64,000 nt of DNA from Melampsora larici-populina 98AG31 (Eukaryota > Basidiomycota > Pucciniomycetes > Pucciniales > Melampsoraceae): positions 186,001 to 250,000 of the forward strand of contig NW_006768839.1 in NCBI RefSeq assembly GCF_000204055.1. The letters run 5' to 3'. Numbering within the stretch: the first letter of the stretch is position 1; each line of letters starts with the position of its first letter. A program made the position numbers and the translations under genes. Below are positions 44,866 through 57,584 of this stretch, piece after piece. The notes under the pieces were generated by a model that saw only the letters and a list, made by a program, of their open reading frames with translations, was not told where the DNA came from and made no database searches.

Positions 44866-47800
44866 TTCAGCTCTTAGTTATTTCATTCGAAACGCAAATC
44901 CATGTCAGGAAGAGAAGAAGCACTTGACGATTCCCAGTTACCAACACCTGCATCCACCCCAGCTCCATACTCAGAGGATACCGACGAGACTTACGCCGGA
45001 TCTCAGACAGAAGATCAATCAGAGAATTCAAATTCATCCGAATCAGCTCATTCAGCGCATACTACTGTCCCATCCGCTAATATGGCTACCACTGCACCAA
45101 TTGACACCGATACGCCCGCTCAACGTCAGTCAATCAAAATGAATTCAATCTTACATAAGATTACCATCAACATCAAGTTATCAACATCCAACTATGTTGC
45201 CTGGTCCGACGCGATTCGTTTTGGATTAATGGCCACGTCCTATGACCATTATCTTGACTCAGAAGATGCTGGAGGTACGGGTATGGACCCCGAAGTCTTA
45301 TCAGCCACCAAGAAAGCCTTGTTTTACTGGCTACTATCTAGTATTGATCTTACTCAGTCCACTCGATTTATATCAATGATATCAAAATTTGAGAACGGTA
45401 TTAAAATTACGATACCGTCGCCTTCTTTACTGTGGAAGACGATCCGCGAATATCATATCAGTAATTCAGAGTCGGTCAAACTCATGTTACGAAGCGAAAT
45501 CACTGATTTGTCTCAAACCTCCTCAAAAGACTTATTAGAATATATCGATATCTTCAGAGCCAAAGTTGACGCTTACCTAGGTTCAAACGGTGAAATGTCC
45601 GAAGAAGAATAGGCTCGCCAATTTGTCCGATCACTCAACCAAAGCTGGGCTGAAAAAGGCTGTGATTTATTAGACGCAGGTCATGTCAAATTCCGAAACC
45701 TCGAAACCGAATTGAAGAAAACCTACCAAACTCGAAAAATGTTTTCCTCCAATCGGCAACAGTCTAGTCGTATCGCAGAATCTTCCGAAGCCAGTCAAAG
45801 CCGCCGGACTGGAAGATGGCAAACTTGCAGTAAGACTAAATGCCTAGGTCAGGACCATCCAACAAAACCTCACGATCAGTTGGAATGTTACCATCACCCT
45901 AACAATGCCAGCAAAATGGAGTCATGGAAACGATCCAAACAAGAATCTGGAGAATGGATCGAGTATCCACGTGGTGGCCGTGGTGGAGGTCGTGGTGGTT
46001 TTCGTGGTAGAGGTCGCGGTGGCCGAGGTGCTCATCTAGCCAGAGGATTAAATCATCATTCTAATCTTTCTGATTTCCCAAATTCAGAAGAACTCGATAT
46101 GGCTTTTGAAAATCTCAAACTTGAAGAAAGAGAAGTTAGTTACCGAGTAGAGATTGATGGAAAGTTTTCATGCTTGGCCGATCCTCAAGTAACCTGTGCT
46201 GGAGATAAATGTGGTTCAGTCGCTCTGATTGATACCGGAGCTTCGCATCACATGTTTCATGATGCGAGCTTATTCGAATCCGCTACATTAATGGAAAATC
46301 ATGACCCCGGTGCTAAATTGAATCTCGCCGGAGGAGGTGCTACTCTCGATATCCACTCAATTGGGAATGTAAACTTATTAAATTCTAAAGGAGAAATCAT
46401 CAAGCTGAAGGATTGTTTATATGTACCCGATTTATCCCAAAACCTCATCGCTGGAGGTCGTTTGCTGAGAGCTGGTGCTGTTACGACTGTGCTAGATGAT
46501 CCTCATTTTCGAATCAATCATGGGAAGAAGGAGCTATTCATAGGACAATTTATCAGAGAAGGCAGTATGATGTACGTGGCCATAAGATCACCGGTCAGTC
46601 ATCGTTCACATCTATCATCAATATCAAAGTCGAATCAACTCACAATTTTGAAACTACACTATTCATTAGGCCACCCAAGTGAAAAGTACCTAAAAAGAAT
46701 GTGGAGCCTTGGTTATCTTGATGATGTACTTCCTAAAACTGTCACTACAAATGATTTTGAAATAATAACAAGATGTCCAGTATGTCCTTTAGCGAAAAAT
46801 CATCACCTACCATTTTCATCCACTAGGCCTAGAGCTATCAAATTCCTAGAAAATGTGCACGTGGATTTGAGTGGAATAATTAGAACTTCTTCTGTCAACC
46901 AAGAGGAATACTATATATTGTTCACAGACGATTATAGTAGTTACCGAGTCTCTTTTGGCCTACCAGACAAAAGTGCCGAGACCGTCTTTGAAGTCTTAAA
47001 ACGATACATCAGTTTTGCCGAGAGACAGACGGGTGAGAAACTTAAGATGTTCTCATTTGATGGAGGAGGCGAGTTCATCAACGGGCTCCTTACTCCATAC
47101 CTGGAAGACTTGGGTATCATCACTCGTGTTACGTCTCCTCACACTCCGGAAGAGAACGGCGTGGCTGAGCGTTCAAATAGAACAATCAACACAAAAGCTC
47201 GTTGCATGATGATACAGTCATGCATACCAATTAAATACTGGTATCACGCGGTCTCATATTCTGTCATGTTACAGAATCGAACTATCACAACTTCACTGAA
47301 TCTTAAAACTACTCCCTACGCCCTCTGGAAAGGAAGACAACCGAGTTTGAAACGCTTTCTTCCTTTCGGGTGCCTTGCTTACCGCCACATTCGAAAAGAA
47401 ATTCGAGGAGGAAAGTTTGAGGCTGTCTCTCGTCCAGGTATCCTGATTGGAGTGGCGGAGGATAATCACAATTTCATTATCTTGGACCAAGAATCAAATC
47501 AAATCCATACCAGTCACGACGCGACTTTTCAACCCCTTGTTTTCCCTTTTCTTAAGGATACCGAAGACAACCCTGATTGGTTGTTTATCGAAGATCTGCC
47601 GCTTGAACCCACAGAAAGGAACGAGCCAGAAAATGAACCAAACGAGAACACTATGACTCGTCCTGATTTAACGGATGACGAAGATGATATGTTGATGGAG
47701 AGTCTCACTCCTAAGACTATCTTAGAAACCCCTCCGATTAATCATGAGGATGAACCTCCCGTTGAAGAAGATCCAATCTCTAATACCAAAGACCAGACAA

Positions 47801-48235
47801 CAACTATTCAACCATCCGTGCAAGATGAGCCTAGACGATCAACTCGCGATTGTCGTCCTGTCCAGCGTTACGCTCCAGGAGAATCAGACTGGGCTGAAGC
47901 TCCACCTATGAGAAGTTTTGTACCAAAAATCTCACAATCCTCTCACTTATCAAAAGTGTACATGTGTCGAGAAGCTATGAAGGCTAGGGCTGAACCAAAG
48001 AGTTATAAAATGGCTATGAAGATGCCCGATGCTGACAAATGGAAAGCTGCGTGTGACAAGGAGATGCAGAACATTATGAACATGGGAGTGTGGGAAATTG
48101 TGGACCGACCAAAGAATGCACCTGTAGTAGGTGGGCGTTGGCATTTCAAATATAAAGTTCATCCCGATGGTACAATATCTAAACATAAGGCAAGATATGT
48201 AGCAAAAGGTTATACTCAAACGGAAGGCATAGATT

Positions 48236-48552
48236 CTTGAGCTCTGGAACAGTCAGAGAAAGAGACAAAGGAAAGGTGTGTAAATTTCACGGACTAAATC
48301 AGACAAAAAACAGAGAAACAGAAAACAGAGAGAAATCCTACCTGGAACAGTCAGAGAAAGAGACAAAGGAAAGGTGTAGAAGAAGCACCTTTCCTTGACT
48401 GCTCCAGTAGGATTTATATAGTGAAACTTTTACATAACGGTTTTCACATGATGTAATATGTTTGTTGAGCACACACTTAGATTCTACGTATCATGGGTTA
48501 GTCTCACAGGACTTTTACATAAAGAATTAAAAGTCATGCAGGACTATCCCAA
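48236..48552. mobile_element. 317-bp insertion in copia reverse transcriptase
   Basis: The coding sequence CATAGATT is repeated at 48228-48235 and 48553-48560; collapsing the two restores the conserved frame EGIDFNDTFAP. The insert contains a direct repeat (CTGGAACAGTCAGAGAAAG at about 48244 and 48341) and a long hairpin at 48331-48415 (AAATCCTAC...GTAGGATTT). No clear terminal inverted repeat, so its class is open. Confidence 0.75.
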
Positions 48553-49897
48553 CATAGATTTCAATGATACTTTCGCACCCACTGGCCGTCTAGCTTCATT
48601 TCGTATCCTTGTAGCAGTTGCAGCAGCTAAGAATTGGTCTATTGAGCAAATGGATGCTATAGCCGCATTTCTCAATAGTGATCTCAAGGAGGAAATTTAT
48701 CTGGAGTTACCTGAAGGATACGACTCTGAGCGAGCAAACGGGAAGGTAGCTAGACTGAAGAAAGCGTTGTATGGCCTCAAGCAGTCCGCTAGATGCTGGA
48801 GTGACGAAGTTAAAGATAAATTATTAAGTATTGGTCTAATTCAAAACCCCCATGATGCTTGTCTTTGGTATGGTAAAGATGAAGAAGGTTTGGAAACTTT
48901 ACTCTACCTCCACGTCGATGATATGGCAATCACCGGAGATAAAATAGATGAAATCAAATCCCTGCTGAAGATGAAGTGGAAGATGGAGGACTTGGGTCCG
49001 GCACATTGCGTTGTTGGTATTGAGATCTACTCCACAGACAATGGGGGTTATGCTTTAAGTCAATCAGCTTTCATCCAGACGGTACTGGAAAGATTTCATG
49101 CTGAAGATAGCAAACCAGCTTCAACTCCTTTTCCAGGCGGCACAAAGATCATGAAAGCCACCGACTCTGACGTTATCGAATTCAAACAATCTAACCTTCC
49201 GTATAACAGCTTGGTGGGTAGCCTAATGTACATTGCTCAGGGTACAAGGCCGGATATTGCTTATGCAGTAGGTGCTCTGTCTCAACATCTTTCACGACCT
49301 TCAACTATAGCCTGGCAGATGGGATTACACGTACTTCGATATTTGAAAGGTACTCAATGCTTAGGACTACATTATTCACCTCAAGACAATGTTATCGAAG
49401 GGAATCAGAGCTGGTGCTATCCTGAATGCCACACTGATTCAGATTGGGCTGGTGATCCGAACACACGACGATCAACTACCGGTTATCTATTCAAACTTAA
49501 CGGAGCTGCTGTAAGTTGGAAAAGTCGTTTACAGCCCACCGTTTCTCTATCATCAACCGAGGCCGAATACAAAGCTACAACAGAGGCTGGTCAAGAAGTA
49601 GTATGGCTTAGAGGATTATTGTCAAACATCTCACTACCTCAATCTGAAGCCACGGTTCTATGCAGCGATAGTACAGGTGCAGTATCCTTGACCAAGAAAG
49701 CTATTTTTCACGCAAGAACAAAGCACATAGAAGTGCAGTACCATTGGATAAGAGAACAAGTGGAGAAGAATTTAATCAAGCTTAGGCATATTAGTACAAA
49801 GAACATGTTTGCTGATACATTAACAAAACCACTTCACCCCGGACCATTCAAGGAATTGCGTCATCAAATTGGTTTAGAAGTCATACACGGACAGCTG

Positions 49898-49909
49898 AAA
49901 CAGGGGGTG
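49898..49909 (+). promoter_or_regulatory. copia polypurine tract
   Basis: AAACAGGGGGTG lies directly before the 3' LTR, where plus-strand synthesis is primed in LTR retrotransposons. Confidence 0.75.
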
Positions 49910-50772
49910 TGTTGAGAGACACCTCAGTCTCTCGTACCTAGGTTTCAGCCGTGGTGAAAGGTGAATAAGACTCTAAGTATCAAATCACTTTACATACTAA
50001 AATACAGTAGTTTTATTCAAACTTAAGATGTCAGACTCAAACTTAAATGATCCCTATTTAAATTGCGCCTCCCCCTTTTCGCGCTAATACTCTTTTCCTT
50101 TATCCGTCTTCTTACGGAAAGGAAAAGAGTAAGTTCAACCCCTTCACTACATTATCATCAATAGTCTCTACTCTCCATTAGTTTGATCTTCAATATGACT
50201 GTTACTAATTATCATACTGTGATGTTATCTTTTTCTTTTTCATCTGAATCATTGTCGACACTAGATCTTACTGAACTCATCGCGTCGACCCTTTTCCTTA
50301 TTTTATATTGTGACCTGAACAAACCTTATAGGTCAGATACATAGTCAACTGGTCTATTCTTTCTATTCTCTTCATCTAACAAGTAGTGTCCTTTTTGTAC
50401 TTGTCTATTTCTATCTTTTGTTCTATATAGGTTAGTGTTTCAGGTATTGTGACGAGAAGTGATTGAGACTCACTTCTAGAAACTGTCACGGGAATTCAGG
50501 TGAAATTGATCCGTCTTCTTACGGAAAGGAAAAGAATCTTACTGAACTCATCGCGTCGACCCTTTTCCTTATTTTATATTGTGACCTGAACAAACCTTAT
50601 AGGTTAGTGTTTCAGGTATTGTGACGAGAAGTGATTGAGACTCACTTCTAGAAACTGTCACGGGAATTCAGGTTAGTGTTTCAGGTATTGTGACGAGAAG
50701 TGATTGAGACTCACTTCTAGAAACTGTCACGGGAATTCAGGTATCTCGACAAAGGAGATTTGTCGCTTTTCA
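49910..50772 (+). repeat. copia 3' LTR
   Basis: 863 bp; differs from the 5' LTR at three positions that I can see (for example TCGACGC versus TCGACAC, and GGTCATA versus GGTCAGA). It carries the same internal palindromic repeats. Confidence 0.95.
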
Positions 50773-52816
50773 GCTCAACCATCTACATCTGAAAGAAGAA
50801 GTAATAAATCGTGTAATAAGTGTGGTAGTACAGATCCTACACATGTTTGGAAGACATGTAAAGGAAAAGGTAAGTCTATCAACGCAGTTGAAGCTGAAGA
50901 GAATGTAGAGGATCAAGCTGATGATGACGCAGGATCTGTAATGGAATTTGTAGAATACAGTGAGAGTGTCAGTGAAACACAGTCTCATCATTCAGCTGAT
51001 TTGAATGTTTCAGCTATTGAAAGCACCTTTGATAGTGCGGTGGATATAGCACAAGTCCAAGCTGAAGCAGAAATGCCACTTATAACACCTTTTGAGGAAA
51101 GTAATAAACAAATTTCAGACGCCAAGTTGATCAGGTGTAAACCAGCTTCAGGTAAAGCACATACAATAGGTTTTCATAGTTTAACCAGAGTAATTGTGAA
51201 TAACCAAGACGCAGAACTGCTGCTTGATAGCGGAGCGTCTTGCTCAGTGGTGGGGAACCACTATTTGGAAAACCTTGTACCAGACTGGAAATTGAAGTTG
51301 ATGCCGTGCAATAACAACATGAAGTTCTCAGGTTGCAGTGGAAGTTTATATCCCTTGGGAATTATCAAATTAGATGTACTATTTCCCCATAAACAAGGAG
51401 GTATCCGGATTGAAGCTGAATTTGTAGTTATGGAGAATTCACACACCAAATACTTTATTCTAGGAGATGAACACTTGTCTATGTATGGGATTGATATCTT
51501 TCATAGTAAGGATAAATTTTTTACGTTTGGAAATGATGTTAAAAAGAAAAAATTTGGGTTACCACTTCAGAGACCAATTCTTTCAGGATTACAAGTCAAG
51601 AAAGAAATAGTTAATGAACTTGATAACTCCCAACCTGAATTGGAAAAAGTCTCATGTGAAAATAAGGATGATTTGATGCCTAAAATCAATGAAGCAAAAT
51701 TCAGTCCTAAACTTACAGCAAGAGAAAAGCAAAAATTTGTTGACCTGATTATCCAATATAAAGACCAATTTGGATTGGGTGATAAAGAGTTAGGTACGAT
51801 TGAAAAGCATCAAGTGAGCATTAAGCTTACCATAGAAAAACCTTATCCTCCGATATTGAGGAAAGCTGCTTATCCTGCTAGTCCTAGAAACAGAGTAGAA
51901 ATTGAAAAACATATTGATGAACTCTTGAGACTGGGAGTAATCAGAAAAGTAGGGAGTTAGGAGGAAGTAGATATAACATCGCCGGTCATCATTGCTTGGC
52001 ATAATGGTAAATCAAGACTGTGCGGAGACTTTCGAGCACTCAATACTTATACTGAACCAGATAGATATCCATTACCTAGAACTGAACATGTATTGATTAA
52101 CCTAGGTAAAGCAAGATATATTACACTCATGGATGTGTTGAAAGGTTTTCACCAAAACATAGTAGAACTCATGAGTAGAATATTCCTGAGAATAATTTGT
52201 CATATGGGTATATATGAGTTTGTTCGAATGCCATTTGGAATTAAAAATGCGCCCACATTTTTCCAACGGATGATGGATACAGAATTCAGCAAAGAATTGA
52301 GAGAAGGATGGCTCAAAATTTTCATAGATGATATAATCATTTTTCATGATAACTATGAGGAACATGTTAGATGTTTAGAAATAGTTTTGAAGAAAATTAA
52401 AGCCATGGGAATGACAATCTCTCTAAAGAAGTCAAATTTTGGATTCAATGAAGTGAAAGCATTAGGCCATTTGGTGTCAGGATTATGGATAGCAGTTGAT
52501 CAAAATAAGACTGCTGCGGTACTAAATAAACCTCCACCTAAAAATATTAAAGAAATGCAATGTTTTCTTGGGTTTGCAAGTTATTATAGAAATTTTCTAG
52601 AAGATTATGGGAAAATTGCAAACTGCCTTTACAAATTGACATCAAACGGAGTTTCCTTTGAAATGACAAAGCAAAGATTGGAAGCCTGGGATAAGATTAG
52701 AAAGATGATAACAGAAGCACCAGTTCTGTTACAACCAGACTTTACTAAACCTTTCAAACTATATGTAGATGCTTCTTTTGAAGGTTTAGGTGCTGCATTA
52801 CATCAAATCCAGATTA
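50773..52816 (+). pseudogene. gypsy Gag zinc knuckle, protease and reverse transcriptase
   Basis: Continues Gag with a zinc knuckle CNKCGSTDPTHVWKTC (CX2CX6HX4C), then an aspartic protease LLLDSGASCSVVG (about 51219-51257) and reverse transcriptase: SPVIIAWHNGKSRLCGDFRALN, FVRMPFGIKNAPTFFQRMMD, FIDDIIIF (catalytic aspartates, about 52320-52343) and the start of RNase H (YVDASFEGLGAALHQ). An in-frame TAG sits at 51958-51960 at the start of reverse transcriptase, and the frame is cut after HQIQI. Not functional as it stands. Confidence 0.85.
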
Positions 52817-52829
52817 TCATACAAGTTAA

Positions 52830-53940
52830 AGCAGGAGCCCCTTCCTCGCTTAACCGGTGACTTCATATTGACAACTTGGTGACAAACAATTGACGTACAA
52901 GATGAATTCCGCCATCAAGCACTCTGAAGAGTGGTTAAGACCAGTATTGTCATCTCAGAAGTGACAGGTTGAGTTCCGGTACATCTGACCTGTGACACCG
53001 GGACAGGCCACCAATAATCAACCCCTATCAAAAATCCACTTACAAGCTCAACTGACAAACCAGTCATTCCGTCATCAAAAAATAAGTCCAGCCTCAACAT
53101 CACAACCGCAACAGCTAATAATCTCCCCACAACAGGCAATCAGTCATCCACCAAACTCTCCAGGTCTTCATCAGTCGGCTCCGGCGGCGTACTCAGGAAA
53201 TACCAGAGCTCACACTTGACATGACGACCCGTAAACTGATCATCAACAAACGCACCTTTTGACAATCCTGAAAAACCATCCTTCCGGCTGTCCCTGTCTA
53301 AACTGTACGGATACAATAAACCAACAACCGGGACCAATTAATTACATACGAAGTCCTGCCAATATACGAAGTCCTGCCAAAAACAAAACGTGGTTGATTT
53401 CACAGACCAAAAACATCATAACAAATGCTAATGCAAATTGATCAGAGCAGCTCTGACAACAAACCACACCCATCACTCCCTATCAACATGCCATCTTTGT
53501 CAATACTTTCCTTCAACCCCAAAAAACACCATGCAAAACATCGCCATTGGTTGAAATTCGACTTACACGACCAGGAGCCCAAGTACAAATACCCGCATAC
53601 TCTTTACTCTTCAGTCAGTCCATCAGTCCAACAAATCCCAGCCTCCAATTTACACACCCATAACCAATATCAAGTCTCCACTTACTACCGACTTTCAGTT
53701 CAAAGCAAGTTTGCTGGCATATCCATCTACTCATGATTCATTTCAAAATTACTGATTCGCTCATCTTCACATATTGTCTAACAAATCACAGATTTTCCTT
53801 CGCACACTCATAAATCAATACAAGTTTTTACTTATCACAGACCTCCAGTCACAAACAAGTGAGTCGCCATAAAATCCCTTTGATATGAATATATTTTGAA
53901 CGCAACTAATTGCTTTCCACCTCAATTTCTTATTTACTCG
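52830..53940. other. leader region before the Helitron accessory gene
   Basis: No supported gene. A Gln/Pro/Ser-rich ORF at 52992-53219 and a short direct repeat of ACGAAGTCCTGCCAA near 53350-53380 are the only features. Confidence 0.35.
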
Positions 53941-53953
53941 CATCAATAGAAAA

Positions 53954-55337
53954 ATGGGTGAAATTGAAGTTCCAACCGGCCAGGGTGTGTACATGACAGG
54001 AAATTTTGAAATCGAAGAAAAGGTGTGTATCCATCTATGCCCTACAATTAAGCCCTTGCAAACTGACACCTTCAATCTAGATCGGGCAAGAAACAAAATG
54101 GGACAGAGATGCGCGAACTTACGTGACCAACATCTCATGCTCCGGCGCCAATCGTCTCAAGAAGCTCATATATGAGATCCGAGCCACTGGGTACAGTTCT
54201 TCAGAATACATTCTTGAGGAACGCACTGTGTACTTCCTTCGGGGCAGTTTTTTCCCTTCCAACACTCTCTTCACTACCAAAGATGTGATTCATTTTGAAG
54301 CCACCCACCGTGCCCCTGTCATATCTGCAGACGATATGAAAGAGAGCCTGATGGACACAGTTGGTGTCAGTGGGTGTGGTATAATAATTGGTCTTGATAT
54401 CATCACGGAGGAATGCATGGACTATCTCGAGGAGAATCCGAAGATTACAGATTTAACCACTACTGTTGTTACTATTCAACACGGGGATTATCACCCTGTT
54501 GTACGTTTTTACCTCATAAATGTCAATCAAATGCTGAATTCTACTTACCAGATTTGTTCGGCAGGATAAGGCCAAAGCCTTCCGCATGGAGTATCGCCTT
54601 CGTCCTTTTCTTCACTTGGCCGGCATCCGCAAGATTCTGAAGACCAGGCGTGAAGTCAATGTTCATGGGTTTATCCAAGATTTTAATCCAAACACGGAGT
54701 GCTGGATCGTCGTTGTAAGTCCATAAATATTGATTCAAGTATTGTTCTCATGATGTATTTATTTTACGTAGGTCAACAAGATATCATTCACTACCGGCTC
54801 ACAAAATGCAAACAATTCATACAAGGGACGACGTGCACCACCCAAAGCCCCCAAAGGGGCTTTCAGCAAGCCTACTAAGTATGTGGCACCTGTAGAAGAA
54901 AACGAAGACGTTGCCGAATCAGAAGATGAAGAAAAACCTGAGCTCAATGAGACGGGTACAAACATGTCAAGCGGCTCAAGCTACAACAACATGAAGCCAC
55001 CTAAGTAAGTAAATTTTAATCTCATTAGCCATACATGACACTGATATGTATACTCAATACCAGGTACTCGCCAAGCCAACAGGCAAAATTTACCACCAAC
55101 CCCTCACTTTCAGCCTACATTCCCACCAGGGGCCTTCAATCAGGATTCAAATCGCCTTTCCCTGATCACTACTCTGGAACCAACAGCAGCCTTCCGTTCC
55201 CGCCCGCAGACTATGACCCTTCTTCGTATTTACCTGCCAGCACCATGGATGATACTTCGCCTCCCAAGAAGAAAGCACGCGCTGCTCCCAAGAAACGAGC
55301 AACTCGAGGAAAGATGCTTGACTTGACTCAAGGGTAA
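53954..55337 (+). CDS. Helitron-associated protein, possible OB-fold, 381 residues
   Basis: Exons 53954-54022, 54081-54500, 54565-54714, 54772-55004 and 55064-55337, with introns of 57-64 nt, all GT-AG and in phase. The first 210 residues look beta-rich: GVYMTGNFEIEEK, TYVTNISCSGANRLKKLIYE, then RTVYFLRGSFFPSNTLF, and later REVNVHGFIQDFNPNTECWIVV. This alternation of strands resembles single-strand DNA-binding OB folds, but I cannot confirm it. The C-terminal 150 residues are disordered and Lys/Pro/Ser-rich with a nuclear-signal-like PPKKKARAAPKKR. It lies 1.6 kb before and co-directional with RepHel, so a helper role in rolling-circle transposition is inferred; plant Helitrons carry replication-protein-A-like genes. 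Confidence 0.65.
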
Positions 55338-55339
55338 TA

Positions 55340-56130
55340 AATTGATCTTATGATTTCCACTTCCCAATATACAGGAAAAGTTCCATAGCTATTGGTGTTG
55401 TGATACGATAAGACTTCACTTTCAATTAAAATATCCAATTGTTTACTATACTCCGCCTCACTGAGAGTCATATATGTATCCCAAGTTTTATCACACGTAG
55501 ATTTATTTAATTATATTACTTAGTTTCTCTGTACATACAATAATTTTGAGTCCGTTCAATCTATAAAAAGGTTGCGCCATAAAACTCAATAAATATATCC
55601 AAGTGACATTTACGCGCCCCAACTCATCTTTTATCCAAGTCTGTGTTTCGCACCCCCACTATCACCTGATTACGTACAATATGGCCTAAATACTGAACTA
55701 CGAGAGCTGGACATCACATTTTGATAACAATTTGTGGAAGAATTTGACTATGGATCACGAGAAAATTGCCATTGGTATTACTGCTACACTAATTTAAAAG
55801 ATGCCACTCCGAGTACATACTCTTAAAGAATAGTGATACACGCATTGAACACAAATATGCTCCCACTCAGCAAAACATAGTCAGTGTTACATGTTTTATT
55901 CGGTGGGGTACACTAAGACTCAATACCAATGGACACAGGATTGGGTAATGCACCTGAAGCAGAGTGAGACAGTACTGGGCTCGGACCGGAAAGATACTAA
56001 TAGCCATTTTCAATATGACATATGACAACAAACCAAACCAGATATCCTAGCAGACGATACCAATTCTACAGACATCACCACGATATCTCAATCAGACAAT
56101 CCTATCCGAATACATAGTGACGATCGATCA
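55340..56130. other. intergenic region of the Helitron
   Basis: AT-rich, no supported gene. Confidence 0.4.
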
Positions 56131-56604
56131 ATGGAATCTGACATTTCATCACGTCAAAGTAAAATCCTGCAACTGGCAGGCTGGAAGGATAACCCAGACT
56201 ATCTATCGACTCCATCACGGCTACAAACCTCAAACCGACAATACCAGAATATACACCACAACGTATGCCTGAAGAATGTCAGTGCCTTTGGCAAACTCGC
56301 CATTCGGCATTCAAACTGCTTTATCATATACCTTACGCACCTGGACACGGACAGCGGACACATTCATTATCCCAAAATATCCTTAGCGTTGATAAACCAT
56401 CAGTCTGAAAGTCTATACGTTGAAGTCAATCACATTTCAGCTGCCAAGACACAATCGCAAGATAACGGTTTCGATTTGTCGACAACACGACAAGCTGTTT
56501 ATGCCACGTATTGTGCCGTAAGTGTCATAAACCCATTGGAAGAAAAAGACAGGAAACGATTTCTGTTTGTATGCACAACAATCAAATCGTTATATCAAAA
56601 GTGA
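56131..56604 (+). CDS. unrecognised ORF, 157 residues
   Basis: A continuous frame from MESDISSRQ to SLYQK, between the accessory gene and RepHel and on the same strand. It lacks recognisable motifs; a GTGAGTC donor follows immediately after the last Lys codon, so it may be an exon rather than a complete gene. It could be a 5' exon region of RepHel or chance. Confidence 0.3.
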   Translation: MESDISSRQSKILQLAGWKDNPDYLSTPSRLQTSNRQYQNIHHNVCLKNVSAFGKLAIRHSNCFIIYLTHLDTDSGHIHYPKISLALINHQSESLYVEVNHISAAKTQSQDNGFDLSTTRQAVYATYCAVSVINPLEEKDRKRFLFVCTTIKSLYQK

Positions 56605-57584
56605 GTCACCTCTCGAATCTCCTACCTCATCTATTCCCAAGACCTTGATACTGACCAAAGCGATTTGGTTAACACAAATAATTACCAATTCTCTTTCATA
56701 CTACTTTCACATCATTATCTCGCTGCTCTGCCACTGGATGATTGATCGAATTCATCTTATCCACCAAACATCATACACATTCAATTATTTTCCCTCATTA
56801 AAATTCCCAACTCGCTTCAACATTTCAATCACATCGAATTCTAATACCATTTCAACTCTTAATTGATCACCTCATCTGCTCTTTATCGACTATTCTACAC
56901 TCCAATTCTACATTCATTGCCATAATAACAACAAAATGCCACCTAGACGCCACAATAAAGGACCTGCTGTTCGAACTGAAGCCCAATCTTCCGAACTCAG
57001 CCTGACCAATAGGTTCTGCCTCGAGATACCGCATTACATAGGACTTCAAGACAATCAGTGCATGGCGTGTGGGGCTTACCGTTGGAAGCTTGAACGACGT
57101 GTCAAGGATGCGAACGCAGTACAAGCTGCTTACTCCAATTGCTGCCAGCAAGGCGCAATTGAGTTGCCAATGAAGTATTTTCCTGAGGACGTAGGTCAAA
57201 AAGTCCCAGACTTCTACCGTGCTCTCTTGACTGGCACAGATCCCAGTAAGTATCACCAGTTATCGTACATTATTTACTCGGCTGACGTCTATGACATGTA
57301 GCATCTGTTTTATTTCGATCTCAAATACAGAAGTACAATAATGCACTTTCCTTCGCATCTCTGGGTGCAAAGGTCGACAGAAGTGTTGCGGGCCAGCTTG
57401 GTACTTACACCTTCAAGATATCGGGTCAGCTATCACACAACATAGGATCCCTGATGCCTCTACCACGCGAGGCACCTGGCTTTGCGCAAATCTACATTTA
57501 CGGCGGAAACGATGATGTGGAGACGCTCTATCGGATCCACGCCTGCCGCCACGATCTGAACCCCTACATCCTGAGGCAACCCCC

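Larger units (their letters stand above)
44902..49915 (+). pseudogene. copia Gag-Pol polyprotein, interrupted
   Basis: Gag starts at 44902 (MSGREEALDD). An in-frame TAG at 45610-45612 falls inside Gag (SEEE then ARQFVRSLN). Downstream: a Cys/His patch CSKTKCLGQDHPTKPHDQLEC, an RGG-rich stretch (GGRGGFRGRGRG), protease ALIDTGASHHMF, GAG-pre-integrase with HYSLGHPS and CPVCPLAK, and integrase with VHVDLSG, FSFDGGGEF and EENGVAERSNR (D,D,E). Reverse transcriptase follows with GGRWHFKYKVHPDG, MDAIAAFLNSDL and LYLHVDDMAI (catalytic), then RNase H HTDSDWAGDPNTRRSTTGY and LSSTEAEYKA. A 317-bp insertion at 48236-48552 breaks reverse transcriptase after GYTQTEGID. The product would have copied and integrated the element. 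Confidence 0.9.
43986..50772 (+). mobile_element. Ty1/copia retrotransposon, young, inserted in gypsy gag
   Basis: 6,787 bp with two 863-bp LTRs (43986-44848 and 49910-50772) that I find to differ at only three positions. Both LTRs start TGTTGAGAGAC and end CTTTTCA. The 5-bp sequence GCTCA is duplicated at 43981-43985 and 50773-50777. Primer-binding site, purine tract and a gag-pol frame are in the correct order. Near-identical LTRs mean recent insertion. Confidence 0.95.
42120..52816 (+). mobile_element. Ty3/gypsy retrotransposon, interrupted and truncated
   Basis: Gag (to 43985) and protease/reverse transcriptase (from 50773) are one reading frame split by a copia element. No LTR of this element is visible at the left, where the frame abuts the TAACG block, and pol stops abruptly after LGAALHQIQI near 52816. 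RNase H remainder, integrase and 3' LTR are missing from the window, probably displaced by the Helitron insertion. Confidence 0.75.
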
